Shown here: one piece after another, positions 1 to 11,540 of the stretch
How positions within the stretch are numbered: the first letter of the stretch is position 1
Layout: every line of letters begins with the position of its first letter
Made by a program: the position numbers and the translations under genes
DNA from: Cinnamomum chago
Lineage: Eukaryota; Streptophyta; Magnoliopsida; Laurales; Lauraceae
Direction: 5' to 3'
NCBI GenBank assembly: GCA_038049695.1
Contig: CP142456.1
Span: 69,343,922-69,407,921 of the forward strand
Length of the DNA: 64,000 nucleotides
Notes under the pieces: generated by a model
Databases searched by the model: none
What the model was told of the DNA's origin: nothing
What the model saw: the letters and a program-made list of their open reading frames with translations, nothing else

Positions 1-429
1 TTGAGTTTTAGTGGAAAGAGTGGTTGGAGGAGCCTCTCTTGTGCTTGCACTTGGAGAGGAGGAAATGAAAGCGATGAGGGAGAAATGAGGCTTTTGAGAA
101 AAGGTCCACGGCCAATATTTTCAATATATCGGCTCAAACCGAAGTTTTGATGATACCAGCCAATATATTGGCGATAATTTGTTATCCGCGATCGCAGACT
201 GATAAAATGTAAAATATCGTTGCAGTGACGATTGATAATGATTCATAATGGCCGATATGAACCTGTATCAACCCATATTTTGAACCAAGTTATCAAAGGG
301 ACATTTATACAAGATGGCCCTGAATCACTATATGGAGACGATTATTGGGCAACAAAGAAATGTCAAGATGACAAAATATATGTGGCCAAGACATGAAAAT
401 ACATTGTAATGTGGAAGGCTAGAATTAGA
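1..429. other. Anonymous spacer with decayed repeat
   Basis: No gene is visible. Positions 100-290 carry several diverged CGATAT/ATATCG motifs typical of a decayed short repeat; no termini or target duplication can be defined. Confidence 0.4.
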
Positions 430-695
430 AATGAATACGTAGGAGCAAAACAACAAATAGCACCAATTTAATAGACAATAAATGAATGGCCCCTAAGGTT
501 GTTTCAGCATGTACTTAGAAGACTAAAAATAGCCCATGCATGGGAACTGAATGTTGTCAGTACAAGCTACTAAAAGAAGCGCGGCCAATAAAGATTTGGA
601 AGGACGTACTTGGATAAAACATGTAAGGTTGCAGAGAGAGAATGTTTCCAGGATGAATGGCAAAGAGAACACAGATATCACAAGGCTTCGTTAAT
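430..695 (+). mobile_element. LINE reverse-transcriptase 3' fragment (RTE-like), degenerate
   Basis: In plus-strand translation with stops and shifts, the stretch resembles the C-terminal tail of plant LINE reverse transcriptases. A segment reading L-R-L-F-Q-H-V-L-R-R corresponds to the usual 'LRWFGHVQRR' block, followed after a gap by a stretch like the G-R-P-K-K-T-W region and then a D-E-W-Q block. No poly(A) tail or target duplication was found. This is family resemblance by eye only and may be a fossil inside an intron of the MUSE13-like gene. Confidence 0.4.
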
Positions 696-1002
696 GATGG
701 AGATGATGGCATAGTTGTCAATTTCTTTTCTATATTCTAGCTGGACTGTTTCTTCCCTGGAGTATATAACAGAGACACTGTCCCCCCCACCCCCACCCCT
801 GCAGCACTCTTCTGGCCAGAATCCTGGCCCATTCCAATCATTATGATTCAGTCTAGATACGTTGGCTCGAACCCATTTAGAGCCCTTGTTCACATTCCAA
901 TTAAAATGCATACCCAAATATATCAATAATCATAACAACCAAAGATGATTACAATAAACGTGTATACACACACATGCACACACAGAGAGAGAGAGAGAGT
1001 AC

Positions 1003-1180
1003 CACAAATGTCATCATCATCAGTGTCCCAGTAAGGGGGTGAAGTAGAGGGAGTTCCATTTTCCACCTCCTCAGAGGACCGCCATTCCGACAGGGACTCC
1101 CCGGACTGGCACCGCTGTCCACTCGAGATCCCCTCTGAAGACATCCCAACTCCACTATCCCCGCTCACACTCCCAGCCAT
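1003..1180 (-). CDS. First coding exon of a MATH-domain TRAF homolog (MUSE13/MUSE14, TRAF1a/b-like), partial gene
   Basis: Reading down from the ATG at 1180 the exon encodes an acidic, serine-rich leader containing S-E-W-R-S-S-E-E-V-E-N-G-T-P-S-T-S-P-P-Y-W-D-T-D-D-D-D in pieces. This is the hallmark segment just before the MATH domain of Arabidopsis MUSE13/MUSE14 (TRAF1a/TRAF1b), proteins known to act in NLR receptor turnover and autophagy. The reading frame then enters a (GA)n stretch, and a GT donor at about 1002-1001 fits an exon end right after the acidic run. The MATH domain is not visible between 1 and 1000, so the next exon lies outside the window or beyond a long intron. An upstream in-frame TTG at 1204 was not taken as the start. 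Confidence 0.72.
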
Positions 1181-1442
1181 GGTCCACTTCAACAACTTCC
1201 CCAATACTTGTTTGCCTATCCCAAATGAAATTTTAAATTAACTTCCAATCAGATAAATCATCAAAGAACATTACTGCCAGAAAGTCATAAACAGTCCCAT
1301 CCTCTCAAAACTAACAAACCATTACAGAAACACACCATAAATTAACTTCCAATCAGATAAACAGAAAGTCATAAACAGTCCCATCCTCTCAAAACTCACA
1401 AACCATTACAGAAACACACCATGCAGACCCTCCCAATCCTAA

Positions 1443-1745
1443 TGGTCTGTTTGGGAAGGGGGGGAAAATGGGGGGGGGGGGCAAGGGGGAAAAATGAGGG
1501 GAAAGTGAGGATTGAGTCACCAAATGACTAAAATGCCCTTTAGAGTCTATTTGAATTTTTTTCAAGAGAAGGGTAAAATAGTCTTTTTCTCAGTACCTCA
1601 CTAAAAATAAAATTATATTTTTTCACTTTCCTTCCCCTTATTTTTTTACTTCCCAAACAAGTGGAGGGAAAATTAACCTCCCCTACATTTTCCTTCCCCT
1701 CAAATTTTCCCTCCCCTCCCCTCCCCTCCCCTCCCAAACGGACCC
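1443..1745. mobile_element. Tourist/PIF-Harbinger-like MITE with G/C-rich arms
   Basis: A 303-bp element with inverted ends: TGGTCTGTTTGGGAAGG on the left and, on the reverse strand of the right end, GGGTCCGTTTGGGAGGG. It is flanked by TAA on both sides (1440-1442 and 1746-1748), the 3-bp target duplication of PIF/Harbinger elements. The left arm is G-rich (including an 11-G run near 1470) and the right arm C-rich, so it can fold back on itself. It lies upstream of the MUSE13-like coding exon, probably inside a 5'-UTR intron. Confidence 0.65.
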
Positions 1746-2452
1746 TAAAAGAAACACCCCCCCCCCAAAAAAAAAAAAAAACCCCTGTTTATCTCTGAAA
1801 AAATGGAAATTTACAGAGCCCAAAAGAAGAAACACCCAGTAAAACATCCACCTCTTCAAAAAAGCAATGAAAGAAAACAGAACCAAAATAAATAAATAAA
1901 AATAAACAGAAAATCAATTTCTAAGAAAAAAATCAAAAAACAATGTCCGAATGCGTGACAACTAAATGTCCACCTCTAGGAAAGATGCAGAAAACCAAAA
2001 GGAAAACCCCGATTGTAGAATCACTCAGATCAAAGAGCATAAAAACCCTCTCTCCAAAATACAATTATCAAATACAATTGAATTTAAGAAATCCCCAGTA
2101 TCAGAAACCCTAAAAAAATCCATCTAACCACCTTTGCAAATTGTAACAGGAATTCATAAACCAGTTCCAGAAAAACCCACATCTGCAAAAACAAGTGCCA
2201 GAGAAACCGACATCTATAAGTCACCCCACCTTATCACAAACATATATCATTGAAAACAAAAGGGACCCAACACCAAAAACCCATGTGCAAAACCCAATCT
2301 GGAGATGACCCAAATCAGGAATTCCTCAACAATCTAAAACTTAACGGCTCAATACCGAAAAACCCATGTCAAAAAACCAATCTTTGGATTGATTACAGAT
2401 ATAGATTTCCCAAATGAGCTTCCCAGGATCTGGGAATCTGAAAGAGAATTAC

Positions 2453-2540
2453 CTGACCTTGGAACGGCGAGAGAAAAACAGAGAGAATGATAAGAAGCAG
2501 TATAGCCGTCAGAGAGATTGCAATTGACGTTAAATATAAG
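2453..2540 (-). promoter_or_regulatory. Possible promoter and 5'-UTR exon of the MUSE13-like gene
   Basis: On the minus strand a TATA-like CTTATATTTA (2531-2540) is followed by a C/T-rich leader and by a good splice donor, CAG|GTAATT, with the exon ending at 2453. A short untranslated first exon spliced to the coding exon near 1200 would explain the gap. This is inferred from position and splice-site quality only. Confidence 0.33.
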
Positions 2541-3276
2541 GAGATGTGTAGACGAACAAAGAAGAACCCAAAACAAGGGCAAAACCAAAAGCCAGTGAAA
2601 AGAATAACGAGAAGATCATTTCCAATCTTGAAACACATGTCAATCCAACCCCCATGTGGTGGGGCCCATTTTTTATGATCAATGGTTCAAGATTAAGGAC
2701 TTTCTATTGATTGAGATTTTTTTCACAATTGTCATAATCCAAACCTGAACAAACATAATGATGACGATGATTATATACATTGCTAAAAATTGCCTTCAAT
2801 TTTATTCCTGAAAAATCAACATTATAGTTGAGGTATGTGGGCCACCTTGATACAAGTTAATCATAGAGAACTATAAGGAACAAAATACTGTATACTTGTG
2901 GTCCAGCTAATAGAGCCCACTAAGATCATGCCCATAAGTAAGGTTAGGACAATGGAAAGTTCTCCTTATGGAAGGGCAAAAAATGGGCCCCCTTGGGTCG
3001 GTCTATGATATAATGCATTTTTCCACATAAAAAACAAAGATATGGAAATATGTTTCGACTTCATTTTTTGTCTTTTGGTGAGTATAATTTTTCGTAAGAA
3101 AAGGGGCCTCTTCTTTTTCTCTTTTATGTTTTGTGAATGGACCAAAAAGTTTTTCTAACGAGGGTATAAAAAAGGCAAGAGTGCTCCACTGACACTACAC
3201 AAACATGTCTAATAGACCACATACTATTCCTACTAGGCTTGAACTAATAAAGAGATTGATGGAGAGAGCTTAGCAC
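2541..3276. other. Spacer, no gene seen
   Basis: AT-rich spacer with short stretches (about 2820-3010) resembling dispersed segments near 4135-4260 and 11850-11980 (phrases such as 'gagcccac', 'gttctcctta' and 'aaaaatggg'). This suggests copies of one anonymous repeat family. No open frame of interest. Confidence 0.4.
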
Positions 3277-3279
3277 TTA

Positions 3280-3562
3280 GGGCCCGTTTGGTAAATTTAC
3301 TAATAAAGTCAAGTTAAGTTAAACATCCCATCAAAAACACTTTTTAGAAACATTCCCTCCATCTTTTCCAAAAAAAGTCAAAAAGCAACTACATTTACTC
3401 ACTAAAAGACAAAAAATCTACATTTCCCCATACAAAAAGTCAAAAATATTCCATTCCAAACAACTAAAAACAAAATATCATAATAACTTACTTATATTTT
3501 ATTCATTCTTTTCATTTCACTTCACTCCACTTTATTTTAAAAGTAAATTACCAAACGAGCCC
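3280..3562. mobile_element. Tourist-like MITE (GGGCCCGTTTGGTAAATT family)
   Basis: The left end GGGCCCGTTTGGTAAATTTA and the reverse complement of the right end, GGGCTCGTTTGGTAATTTA, are near-matching inverted repeats. Both sides carry TTA (3277-3279 and 3563-3565), the standard Tourist target duplication. Length is 283 bp with no coding capacity. Related copies lie at 33567-33891, 59450-59776 and 59780-60095. Confidence 0.8.
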
Positions 3563-3565
3563 TTA

Positions 3566-5479
3566 GAGATAAGGTAGCGGATGAGAAATACAAGGAGACA
3601 TAAGAATAAGGGTACTTTTACATTAAAATAACATCTGATAAAAGGCAAAACCAAAAACCAATGAAAAGAACAATAAGATGATCATGTCCAAACTTATAAT
3701 GCTAGTCCAATAGAACTCAATGTGGCAAAGACCTTTTAGATGCATGACAATCGAGAGAGGCATGGGGCGAAGGTTTGTGCCTAAATGCGTAGCATATGAC
3801 CATATCAAGCTGATCAAAATATCCGAACCCTTAGTTTTAACTTTAAAATTTAATGAATTTACATCATGCAACTTTTTCCTCTTTTTAATAAAGTCCCATG
3901 TTGAATAATGTTTGGAATAATATGAAAATTGGGCTTGCTTCAATTCAATAGGTTTGTTGAGTGTGGAAGAATTGGATTAATTAAAGGTGGCCAAAAGTAG
4001 GTCAATTGCTAAATTCCACTTAAATATATTAAACAACCATCTCCATTTGTTTATTACTAAAATACTACTTTAAAGTCCTGAATATTGAATGCGCAAGCCA
4101 CTCAATGCATCTTAATCAAGGAGAAATTTCTCTTATGAGTGGACAATTTATATGTGATCCAAATCATGGAGCCCACCTAGATCATTCCTATCAGTGGGGT
4201 GGGGCTAGAGGATCTCTTATCGTGGATTAGTACCAGGCAAAAAATGAGCTCCCCCACATTAGCCCAACCCTTGATCTAAGAACCTCAATTTTTTCTTACT
4301 TATATAGTCTTTTCGTGATTCAATAGGTGAGCAAATAACATTTTTGAGATTCAATCTAAAAAACAAGTGAATTTGAATCTCCTTACCACTCATTAATTCA
4401 TAATGTACTTAAAAGTAGACTGCCATACTATTTCTTGCGAGATCTGAGCTTGGAGTCATGAGAGAATAACAAAGAGATTGATGGAGGCAGCACAACAATC
4501 AAAGATAGAGCAGCAAAGGGACAAAATGATATAGAGAGAGAGAGAGAGAGAGAAAATGTAAGATGAAGGAGTTGAAAGTAGAGGCACAAAATGATATTAA
4601 AAAAAATGTTCCCTAAAATGACACTAAATGACAAGGAGGTAAAAAAGACATCAAAGAGAGGAGTAATTTATTGCCTTTCAATGTTTTTACTTTCAACTCC
4701 CTCTTCTTTCTATTCTTTTGATTTGACCATTAAGTTTATTTCGTTTCATCTCTCATGCAAACAAACGAATAATAAGATGATTATGTTCAAACTTTTATTA
4801 TAGGTTCAATCTAACTCCACGTGGCCAGGCCAACTTTATGATCCATTATTGGATATTAAAGACTTTCTATTCATACCACATAGGGCTTAAGTACAAAACG
4901 TCTAGCATTTAAAAAAAAAAACACTCCATTGGAGCCTACGTCAATGTGTGTCAATCTAGGGATGTGTAGGTTTGGACATTAATGAGAAGATTATGAGATA
5001 TTAGGCAAATCAAAATATTTGACCTTTCGTTTTAAGTCCTCAGACTTTAATGACTATACACCATTCTCTCTCCTTTTCTTTTCTTTTCTTTTTTTTTTTT
5101 GTTGTTGTTGATAAGACCCCATGGCAAATAATATCTAAAACAATGTAAAGTTTGGGCTTGTGTCAATTCATGGAGCCAACAAGCGCGTGAAGGGATTGGA
5201 TGGGTAAAAGGTGCACCCGGAGACCTCATTACAAAATAGGCATTCCAAAATTGACTTATCCATAGAATCCCACTTACACATGCCGCGAAAAGAAATACCT
5301 TCAGACGATAATCACTACAAAACTACTTTTAGAGTTGTGAACCTTAAATTTAGGGGTAATCCGTGTTAGATAAAAATACATATATATATATAATAAATGA
5401 ATAGCTTTGATTGGATGGGTCACTTGAGTTGCGGATCCCGCGCTCCTTAAGGCAATAAATTCCCACACACGCCAAATTG
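3566..5479. other. Spacer, no gene seen
   Basis: AT-rich DNA with short GA and T runs (for example GA near 4532-4554 and T near 5088-5100). No coding signature, RNA gene or bounded transposon was recognised. Confidence 0.45.
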
Positions 5480-5682
5480 ATGTCTACAAATGGATTACCA
5501 GCATATTTACCTCCAAGATAAAACATGCTCAGATCCTATGTATGTTGTTCACAACCCATCACATCTATGGCTTGTTCTTCCCATTGAACCCAAAAATTTG
5601 ATACTATCACATAGTCGGATTGGGTTACCATCATATGTAATGATTCATTTAAGGGCTTCAAAACCATCACCATGGACATTGT

Positions 5683-7480
5683 TTATATCATTTCCCTTAC
5701 AAGGCCCTTTGTAAAGGGATCCAACAAATTAGTTTTTGATTGAATATGCTCAATAACGGTAACTCCATTTTTAAGGAGTTTCAGCACACATCTATGTCGA
5801 AAGGCAATATGCATGGACTTGCCATTATACGTGCCACTAAATGCCCATAACAGCCTTGATGTACTGTCACAATGTAAGAAAATACCTGATATCGATTTAG
5901 GCAAGAGAGGAATCTCTATTAGTAAATATCTTAACCATTCAGCCTATTTTCCCGCGGCAACCAAATCTACAAACTCTGATTCCATTGTATAATGACTTGT
6001 ACATGTTTGCTTCTTAGAAGCCCATGAGACAGCTGCCCTTATGAGTATGAAAATCCATCTGCTTGTGGATTTAGAGGTATTAGAACCTGTAATCCAACTT
6101 ACATTAGTAAACCCTCCAAGTACAACTGGCTCCTGATTATAATGTAAAGTATAGTTCATTGTCTTTTTCAAAGAACCAAAGACCCTTTGAATACAATTGC
6201 AATGCATGTGTCCGGGATTATTGATAAAACGGTTCGATACTCCCACAACATAAGCAATGCTATGACAAGCGCAATGCATCACTTATATTAAACTGCTAAC
6301 TACACTAGCATATTTTAATTGAGAAATAGATCTATCATCATTCTTTACCAATTTAATACTACGATCTATTAGAGTAGATGTCATCTTTGAATTACTGCTA
6401 TCATATTTATTTAAGTATATTTTTTATATAGTGGGATTGAGTAAGAGAAATACCATTTTCTCCCATCACAATCTTTATGTCCAAAATAAGATTGACATCC
6501 CCCTATGTCTTTCATGTGATAAATATTATTTGATTTCTATAACAATAACATGATCAGTACCAAATATAAGATTGTCATCAACATATATGCATATAGTCGT
6601 GCATCTTTCATGTATAAAGTTATAATAAACACATTTATCAGCATCATTCACTCAAAATTCATGGAAAATAATAATACCATCAAATTTATCATGTTGTTTT
6701 GGTGTTTGTTTGAGGCTACGAAGGGATTTAAGGAGCTTGCATACTTTATGCTCTTGATCTGGCATAAAAAAGAATCCCTCAAGTTGATTCGTATATATTT
6801 TCTCATTTTACGTCACCATGCAAAAAGACGCTTTTAACATTCATTTGATGTACTACCAGGTTATATATAAAGGCAATAGTAATAAAAACTCTAATAGTAG
6901 ATAATCTTGCAACATGAGTTTGGTATCAAAATAATCTATACCTTCATTTTGGTGAAATCCCTTAGCCACTAATCGGGCTTTGAACTTTTCCACTGACCCA
7001 TCGGATCTTGATTTACATTTAATGATTCACTTATTACCAATGGATTTTGAATCTGGTGGTAAGTCTACCAATTTTGATGTATTATTAACCAAAATGACAT
7101 CCATTTCATCATTGATAGCCTCTTTCCAAAATGGGGTATCTCTAGAACTCATTGCCTCATTAAAGGTTAAGGGGCCATTATCAATATTTAATATAAAAAA
7201 AAGAGTTTTTTAAGGTGGACCTATCTCCTTCTACAACATACAAATAAAAATTGGAGCCAAAATTACATGAAGGATCTTTCCTTCCATGTTTACTCCATCT
7301 AGGCATAATCTCAGTTTGGGATTCATGATCTTCATCAATATTTTTATCCGTATCATGTTCATCATAAGGAGATGTATTAGGTCCGGCATAATTTGAAGGG
7401 TCAACATATAAGTTTCTTTTGAAAGAACTTTCGTAAAACTCTACATCACGAGACTCAATAATAACATTTTTATCTGTCAC
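5683..7480 (-). pseudogene. Copia reverse transcriptase and RNase H remnants
   Basis: From 7480 leftward the minus strand shows the post-integrase linker, then the start of the RT domain (G-P-L-T-F-N-E-A-M-S-S-R-D-T-P-F-W-K-E-A near 7190-7110). The catalytic Y-V-D-D block survives near 6600-6570. At 6282-5944 and 5904-5683 come the RNase H segments with S-K-K-Q-T-C-T-S, E-S-E-F-V-D-L and the C-terminal I-Q-S-K-T-N-L-L-D-P-F-T-K-G-L signature. Several stop codons and frame changes separate the pieces, so it cannot make a working enzyme. Confidence 0.75.
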
Positions 7481-7499
7481 TTACACTTTCTAATATTAA

Positions 7500-7790
7500 G
7501 AATATGTAGGCCTTACTATTTAAATCATATCCAATAAACAACACATTCAAAGCCTTTGGTCCTATTTTAGAAATCTTTGGATCCGGTTATCTTAGTAAAG
7601 TCCTATTGCCCCAGACTCTAAAATAAGAAAGATTTGGTGACCTTCCATTCCATATCTCAAATGGTGTCAAACAAGTCATTTTATATGGTATTCGATTTAA
7701 TATATAACATGCAATTAATAGGGTCTCTCCCCATGGTTTTTTGTCTAATTAACATAGAACTTACCATTTCAACTAAGGTAGAATTTTTTT
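7500..7790 (-). pseudogene. Copia integrase, C-terminal remnant
   Basis: The minus strand encodes the end of a Copia integrase core and its linker: a K-P-W-G-E block, then R-I-P-Y-K-M-T-C-L-T-P-F-E-I-W-N-G-R and P-N-L-S-Y-F-R-V-W-G. It corresponds to the family 'TPYELW-G-KPNLSYFKVWG' block. It is the continuation of the integrase fragment at 9983-10310, moved apart by the inserted MULE, and has a frameshift near 7740. Confidence 0.7.
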
Positions 7791-7989
7791 GGGGCATTTA
7801 GCGACAGGTCCCTCAACATTTGATTTATGGCCTTAGATCCACCATCTCTTTTCATAATGTGGTAGGTCCTTTTTTCCAATTTGAAGACTTAAAATGTCTA
7901 AGTTACACTTTCTTTAAATATAAATCATATCCCATGATTAGTGGGATATGCCATTAATAATGGTTAACTATCATTTCAAAAGACAAATA

Positions 7990-9450
7990 AAATTCAAAAA
8001 AAGAAATAGATTTCAAGAATTCAAAATTTTGAATAAATCTGTCCAGAACTCAGATAAATTCGTATAAAACACAAATAAATTTGACAACAACTTAAGACTT
8101 AGGTGAATTTGATAAAAACTGAGGTAGATTTGTCCAGAACTCAGATAAATTTATTCTGGAACTCAAATAAATCTATCAAGAACTTAGATAAAGTCGTATA
8201 AAACACAAATAAATTTGACAAAAAAACTCAAAACTTAGTTAAAGTTGATAAAAACTGAGCTAGATTTGTCCAGAACTCAGATAAATTCGTATAAAACACA
8301 AATAAATTTGACAAAAACTCAAAACTTAGATAAATTTGATAAAAACTGAGCTAGATTTGTCCAGAACTCAGATAAATTTGTTCCGGAACTCAAATAAATC
8401 TATCCAGAACTTAGATAAATTCGTATAAAACACAAATAAATTTGATAAAAATTCAAACAAATAAATTTGACAAAAACACAAAACTCAGATAAATTTGATA
8501 AAAACTGAGCTAGATTTGTCCAGAACTCAGATTAATTTGTTCTAGAACTTAAATAAATCTGTCCAGAACTCAGATAAATTCGTATAAAACACAACTAAAT
8601 TTGACAAAAACTTAAAACTCAGGTAAATTTGATAAAAATTGAGATAGATTTGTCCAGAACTTAGATAAATTTGTTCTGAAACTCAAATAAATCTGTCCAA
8701 AACTCAGATAAATTCATATAAAATACAAATAAATTTGACAAAAATTCAAAACTCAGGTAAATTTAATAAAAACTGAGTTAGATTTGTCCAGAACTCAGAT
8801 AAATTTGTTCTAGAATTCAAATAAATATGTCCATAAATCAAATAAATTCATATAAAACACAAATAAATTTGACAAAAACTCAAAACTTAAATAAATTTGA
8901 TAAAAACTGAGCTAGATTTGTCCAGAACTCTTCATATAAAACACAAATAAATTTGATAAAAACTCAAAACTTAGATAAATTTGATAAAGACTGAGCTAGA
9001 TTTGTCCAGAATTCAGATAAATTTGTTCTGAAATTCAAATAAATCTATCCAAAACTCAGATAAATTAATATAAAACACAAATAAATTTGACAAAAACTCA
9101 AAACGTAGATAAATTTGATAAAAACTGAGCTAAATTTGTCCAGAACTCAGATAAATTTATTTTGGAATTCAAATAAATCTGTTCAGAACTCAGATAAATT
9201 TGTATAAAACACAAATAAATTTGACAAAAACTCAAAACTCAGGTTAATTTGATAAAAACTCAGCTAGATTTGTCCAGAACTCAGATAAATTTGTTTTAGA
9301 ACTCAAATAAATCTGTCCATAACTCAGATAAATTCGTATAAAACACAAATAAATTTGACAAAAACTCAAAACTTAGATAAATTTAATAAAAACTCAGCTA
9401 GATTTGTCCAGAACTCAGATAAATTTGTTCTGGAACTCAAATAAACTCAG
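7990..9450. repeat. 134-bp tandem array (about 10-11 copies) built of about 22-bp subunits
   Basis: The landmark TGTCCAGAAC recurs at 8131, 8268, 8358, 8517, 8651, 8785, 8919, 9003, 9137, 9271 and 9405. Most spacings are exactly 134 bp, with two short units (84 and 90 bp) and one long one (159 bp). Inside one unit the phrase AACTCAGATAAATTTG recurs six times in diverged form about every 20-26 bp, so the 134-bp unit is itself a six-fold higher-order repeat. The array makes up two thirds of the MULE at 7791-9982. Confidence 0.85.
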
Positions 9451-9479
9451 ATGAATAGCAACAATTTTCTTGCAAGAAA

Positions 9480-9790
9480 GAGTCCCATTTTTTGTTGCTA
9501 TGATTGCAAGGGCTAGACTTACACGAAACGGAAAAAGGAAAGAAAGGGCAAATACAACAATAGGTTTTTGTGTTATGCAGACCTGTCGAAGGAGAAGGCT
9601 AGGACCTGTCGCGTTTCCATCGCCTGGCTGTCGCCATCGTTGCTGGTGTAGTCGGAGATGGCTAACTTCGATTTGCAGAGCTCTTTAGTGAAGTCCCTCT
9701 TTCCTAGAGAAGAAGACGGAAGGGTTTTCTCCAAGACAACAGAGAATGAGAGAGAATTTGGCCCAGGAATGAGGGAGAATGGACGATTTG
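9480..9790 (+). other. Higher-GC segment inside the MULE, possible captured gene piece
   Basis: This stretch differs in composition from the AT-rich array beside it and contains an ATG at about 9658 (M-A-N-F-D-L-Q-S-S-L-V-K-S-L-F-P) that stays open for several dozen codons. Mutator elements often capture host gene pieces, but I do not recognise this one. Confidence 0.25.
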
Positions 9791-9982
9791 AACTTTTAAA
9801 ATTCAAACTTTTATGCTCAAACTGTTGAAAGGGGCAAATTAGTCATCAAAATATATGATGTGGCATATTATGGACCTCTCACCAAACTATCTCCAGTTGT
9901 ATGTACTATAGAGATTAAATAAAAAGTTGTTGGACTGATTGCCTTACAAGACCAATATGAGGGACTGTTGGCTAATTTACCC

Positions 9983-10330
9983 AAGTTTTTTCATTCCAAA
10001 AAACCATTTTGTTGGGAGAATAAGGGGCTGTGGTTTCATGTCTAATGCCTTTAGATCCACAGAATTCATCAAATTCCTTAGAAGTATATTCATCTCTCCT
10101 ATCACTTCTTAAGGTTTGAACCTTTAAGGCTAATTGATTTTCAACTTCATTTACATAAATTTTAAATTTAGATAATGCTTCATCTTTAATATGCATTAAA
10201 TAAATATAAGTAAATCTTGAGTGGTCATCTATAAAAGTTATAAAATATCTCTTTCCTCCTCCAGTTATCATTCCATTTAGCTCACATATATCAGAATAGA
10301 TTAGACCCAATTTTTGTGAGTATCTTTATA
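9983..10330 (-). pseudogene. Copia integrase core, N-terminal part
   Basis: The minus-strand frame reads S-D-I-C-E-L-N-G-M-I-T-G-G-G, F-I-T-F-I-D-D-H-S-R and L-R-S-D-R-R-D-E-Y, matching the retroviral-type integrase core of Copia elements with the first two acidic residues present. It ends at P-Y-S-P-N-K, just before the expected glutamate block, where the MULE is inserted. Beyond the insertion the domain resumes near 7790. Confidence 0.75.
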
Positions 10331-10558
10331 TAGAGGGAAATGGTTTTCGTGTTATTTTAGCTTTAACACACGTCACATTTATCACTTCTATTATTATCAC
10401 ATTTTGAAATTAATCCTAAGAAAATCAAAGATCTAATAAAATTAGCATTCACACGGCCTAATCTAGCATGCGAAGTATTAAAAGATAAAATCAAATAAGG
10501 AAAGAAGATTCATTATTGATATTAATTTTAAAAACTCCATTGGTGGCATAATCGTTGC

Positions 10559-11540
10559 TTACATATGTCCCATTTTTTTTTTTATCATATCTGCCTTGAT
10601 GACCATTTTGAAACCATGCTTGACCAAAAGGTTGGCACTGAAATGATTTTTCCATATTCCGAGCACATACAGGATTTCATTGAAGGTGAGAAGTTTGCGA
10701 AAGTACAACTTAAGGTCCACCCTTCCATCAGCGACCACTTTAGAAGTGGACGAATTTTTCCTGTACAATGCATAACTATCTCTCCCATTAACAAATGTTT
10801 TAAATAATGCTTTATCATAGGAGACATGACGAGTATCAACCCACCACTCATTATCATTCCCCACCATATTAACATTTGCTTGACCTTTAACCTGTTTCGC
10901 TTGTTTGAGAATCCAGCAATCCCGTTTAATATGGCCCAGTTTGCCACAATAGAAACATTCTCTTTTCTTAGGCTTGGATATCTTAAAATCCATTCTAGAC
11001 TTCTCATTATTATCAACATTTTTATTCTTTTTCTGCTTAATTTTAGAATGAAATTTGATTACAACATATTGGCTTTTGCTATAATCTCATATTATTCCTC
11101 TTTCAAATCACAGATTCTAGAAACCTTCTCAATTCTAATTTTACATTTTTTCTTCTTATGTCAAAACTTTTCGGTGATCTTTCCAACTAGGAGGTAATTT
11201 TGCAATTACCGTTGAAATAAGAAAATCTTCATCTAAATTGTAACCTTGAGCCAATAAATGGTTGATCATAATTTAGAGATCATGGACCTGATCTTGAACT
11301 GGTTTACCATCCACCATTTTGAAATAAAAAATTCACTCACCAAATATTTCTGATTGTCTGCATCCTCGGAGTAATATTTTTGCACCAAAGCATTCCATAG
11401 CTCCTTTTTGATGTCTTGGTCGTCCGATAAACATTATAAAGAGAGTCCACAATCGCATTTAGGATGTTGTTCCGACAAATATAATCTTGCCAATGCCAAA
11501 ACTAAAATTGTTGATCTGATCTTCACTGTAAATTAGCAGA
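10559..11540 (-). pseudogene. Copia gag, zinc knuckle and protease-region remnant
   Basis: The open stretch at 10559-10993 has a CCHC zinc knuckle (C-F-Y-C-G-K-L-G-H-I-K-R-D-C) followed by W-W-V-D-T, the position of the protease D-S/T-G motif (here D-T-R, so the active site is lost). Further right, 11040-11520 reads as broken Copia gag (phrases such as E-L-W-N-A-L-V-Q-K-Y and I-A-K-L-P-P-S-W). Many stops make it non-functional. Confidence 0.7.

Larger units (their letters stand above)
7791..9982. mobile_element. Non-autonomous Mutator-like element inserted in the Copia integrase
   Basis: The left end GGGGCATTTAGCGACAGGTC and the inverted right end GGGTAAATTAGCCAACAGTC are similar terminal repeats, both continuing into CCCTCA. 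Immediate flanks are AATTTTTTT (7782-7790) and AAGTTTTTT (9983-9991), a 9-bp target duplication with one mismatch, the size produced by Mutator transposases. The 2192-bp body has no transposase; most of it is a 134-bp tandem array, and the rest is a short higher-GC segment (about 9480-9780) that may be captured sequence. Confidence 0.75.
5480..11540 (-). mobile_element. Decayed Copia-type LTR retrotransposon, minus strand, split by a MULE
   Basis: Reading leftward on the minus strand the fragments follow Copia order: gag and zinc knuckle, protease region, integrase, reverse transcriptase, RNase H. Frames are broken by many stops and shifts. The integrase is interrupted exactly at 9982/7791 by a Mutator-like insertion; joining the flanks restores co-linearity. 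Terminal LTRs could not be delimited, so the outer limits are approximate. It is unrelated in detail to the Sirevirus at 45440-56312 and clearly older. Confidence 0.75.

Noticed and set aside
7990..9450. Regular repeats considered as a CRISPR-like array
   Set aside because: There are no unique spacers; the whole 134-bp unit is repeated, the genome is eukaryotic, and the array sits inside a MULE.
10565..11197. Plus-strand frames opposite the Copia gag/zinc knuckle
   Set aside because: Shadow frames of the minus-strand Copia sequence without features of their own.
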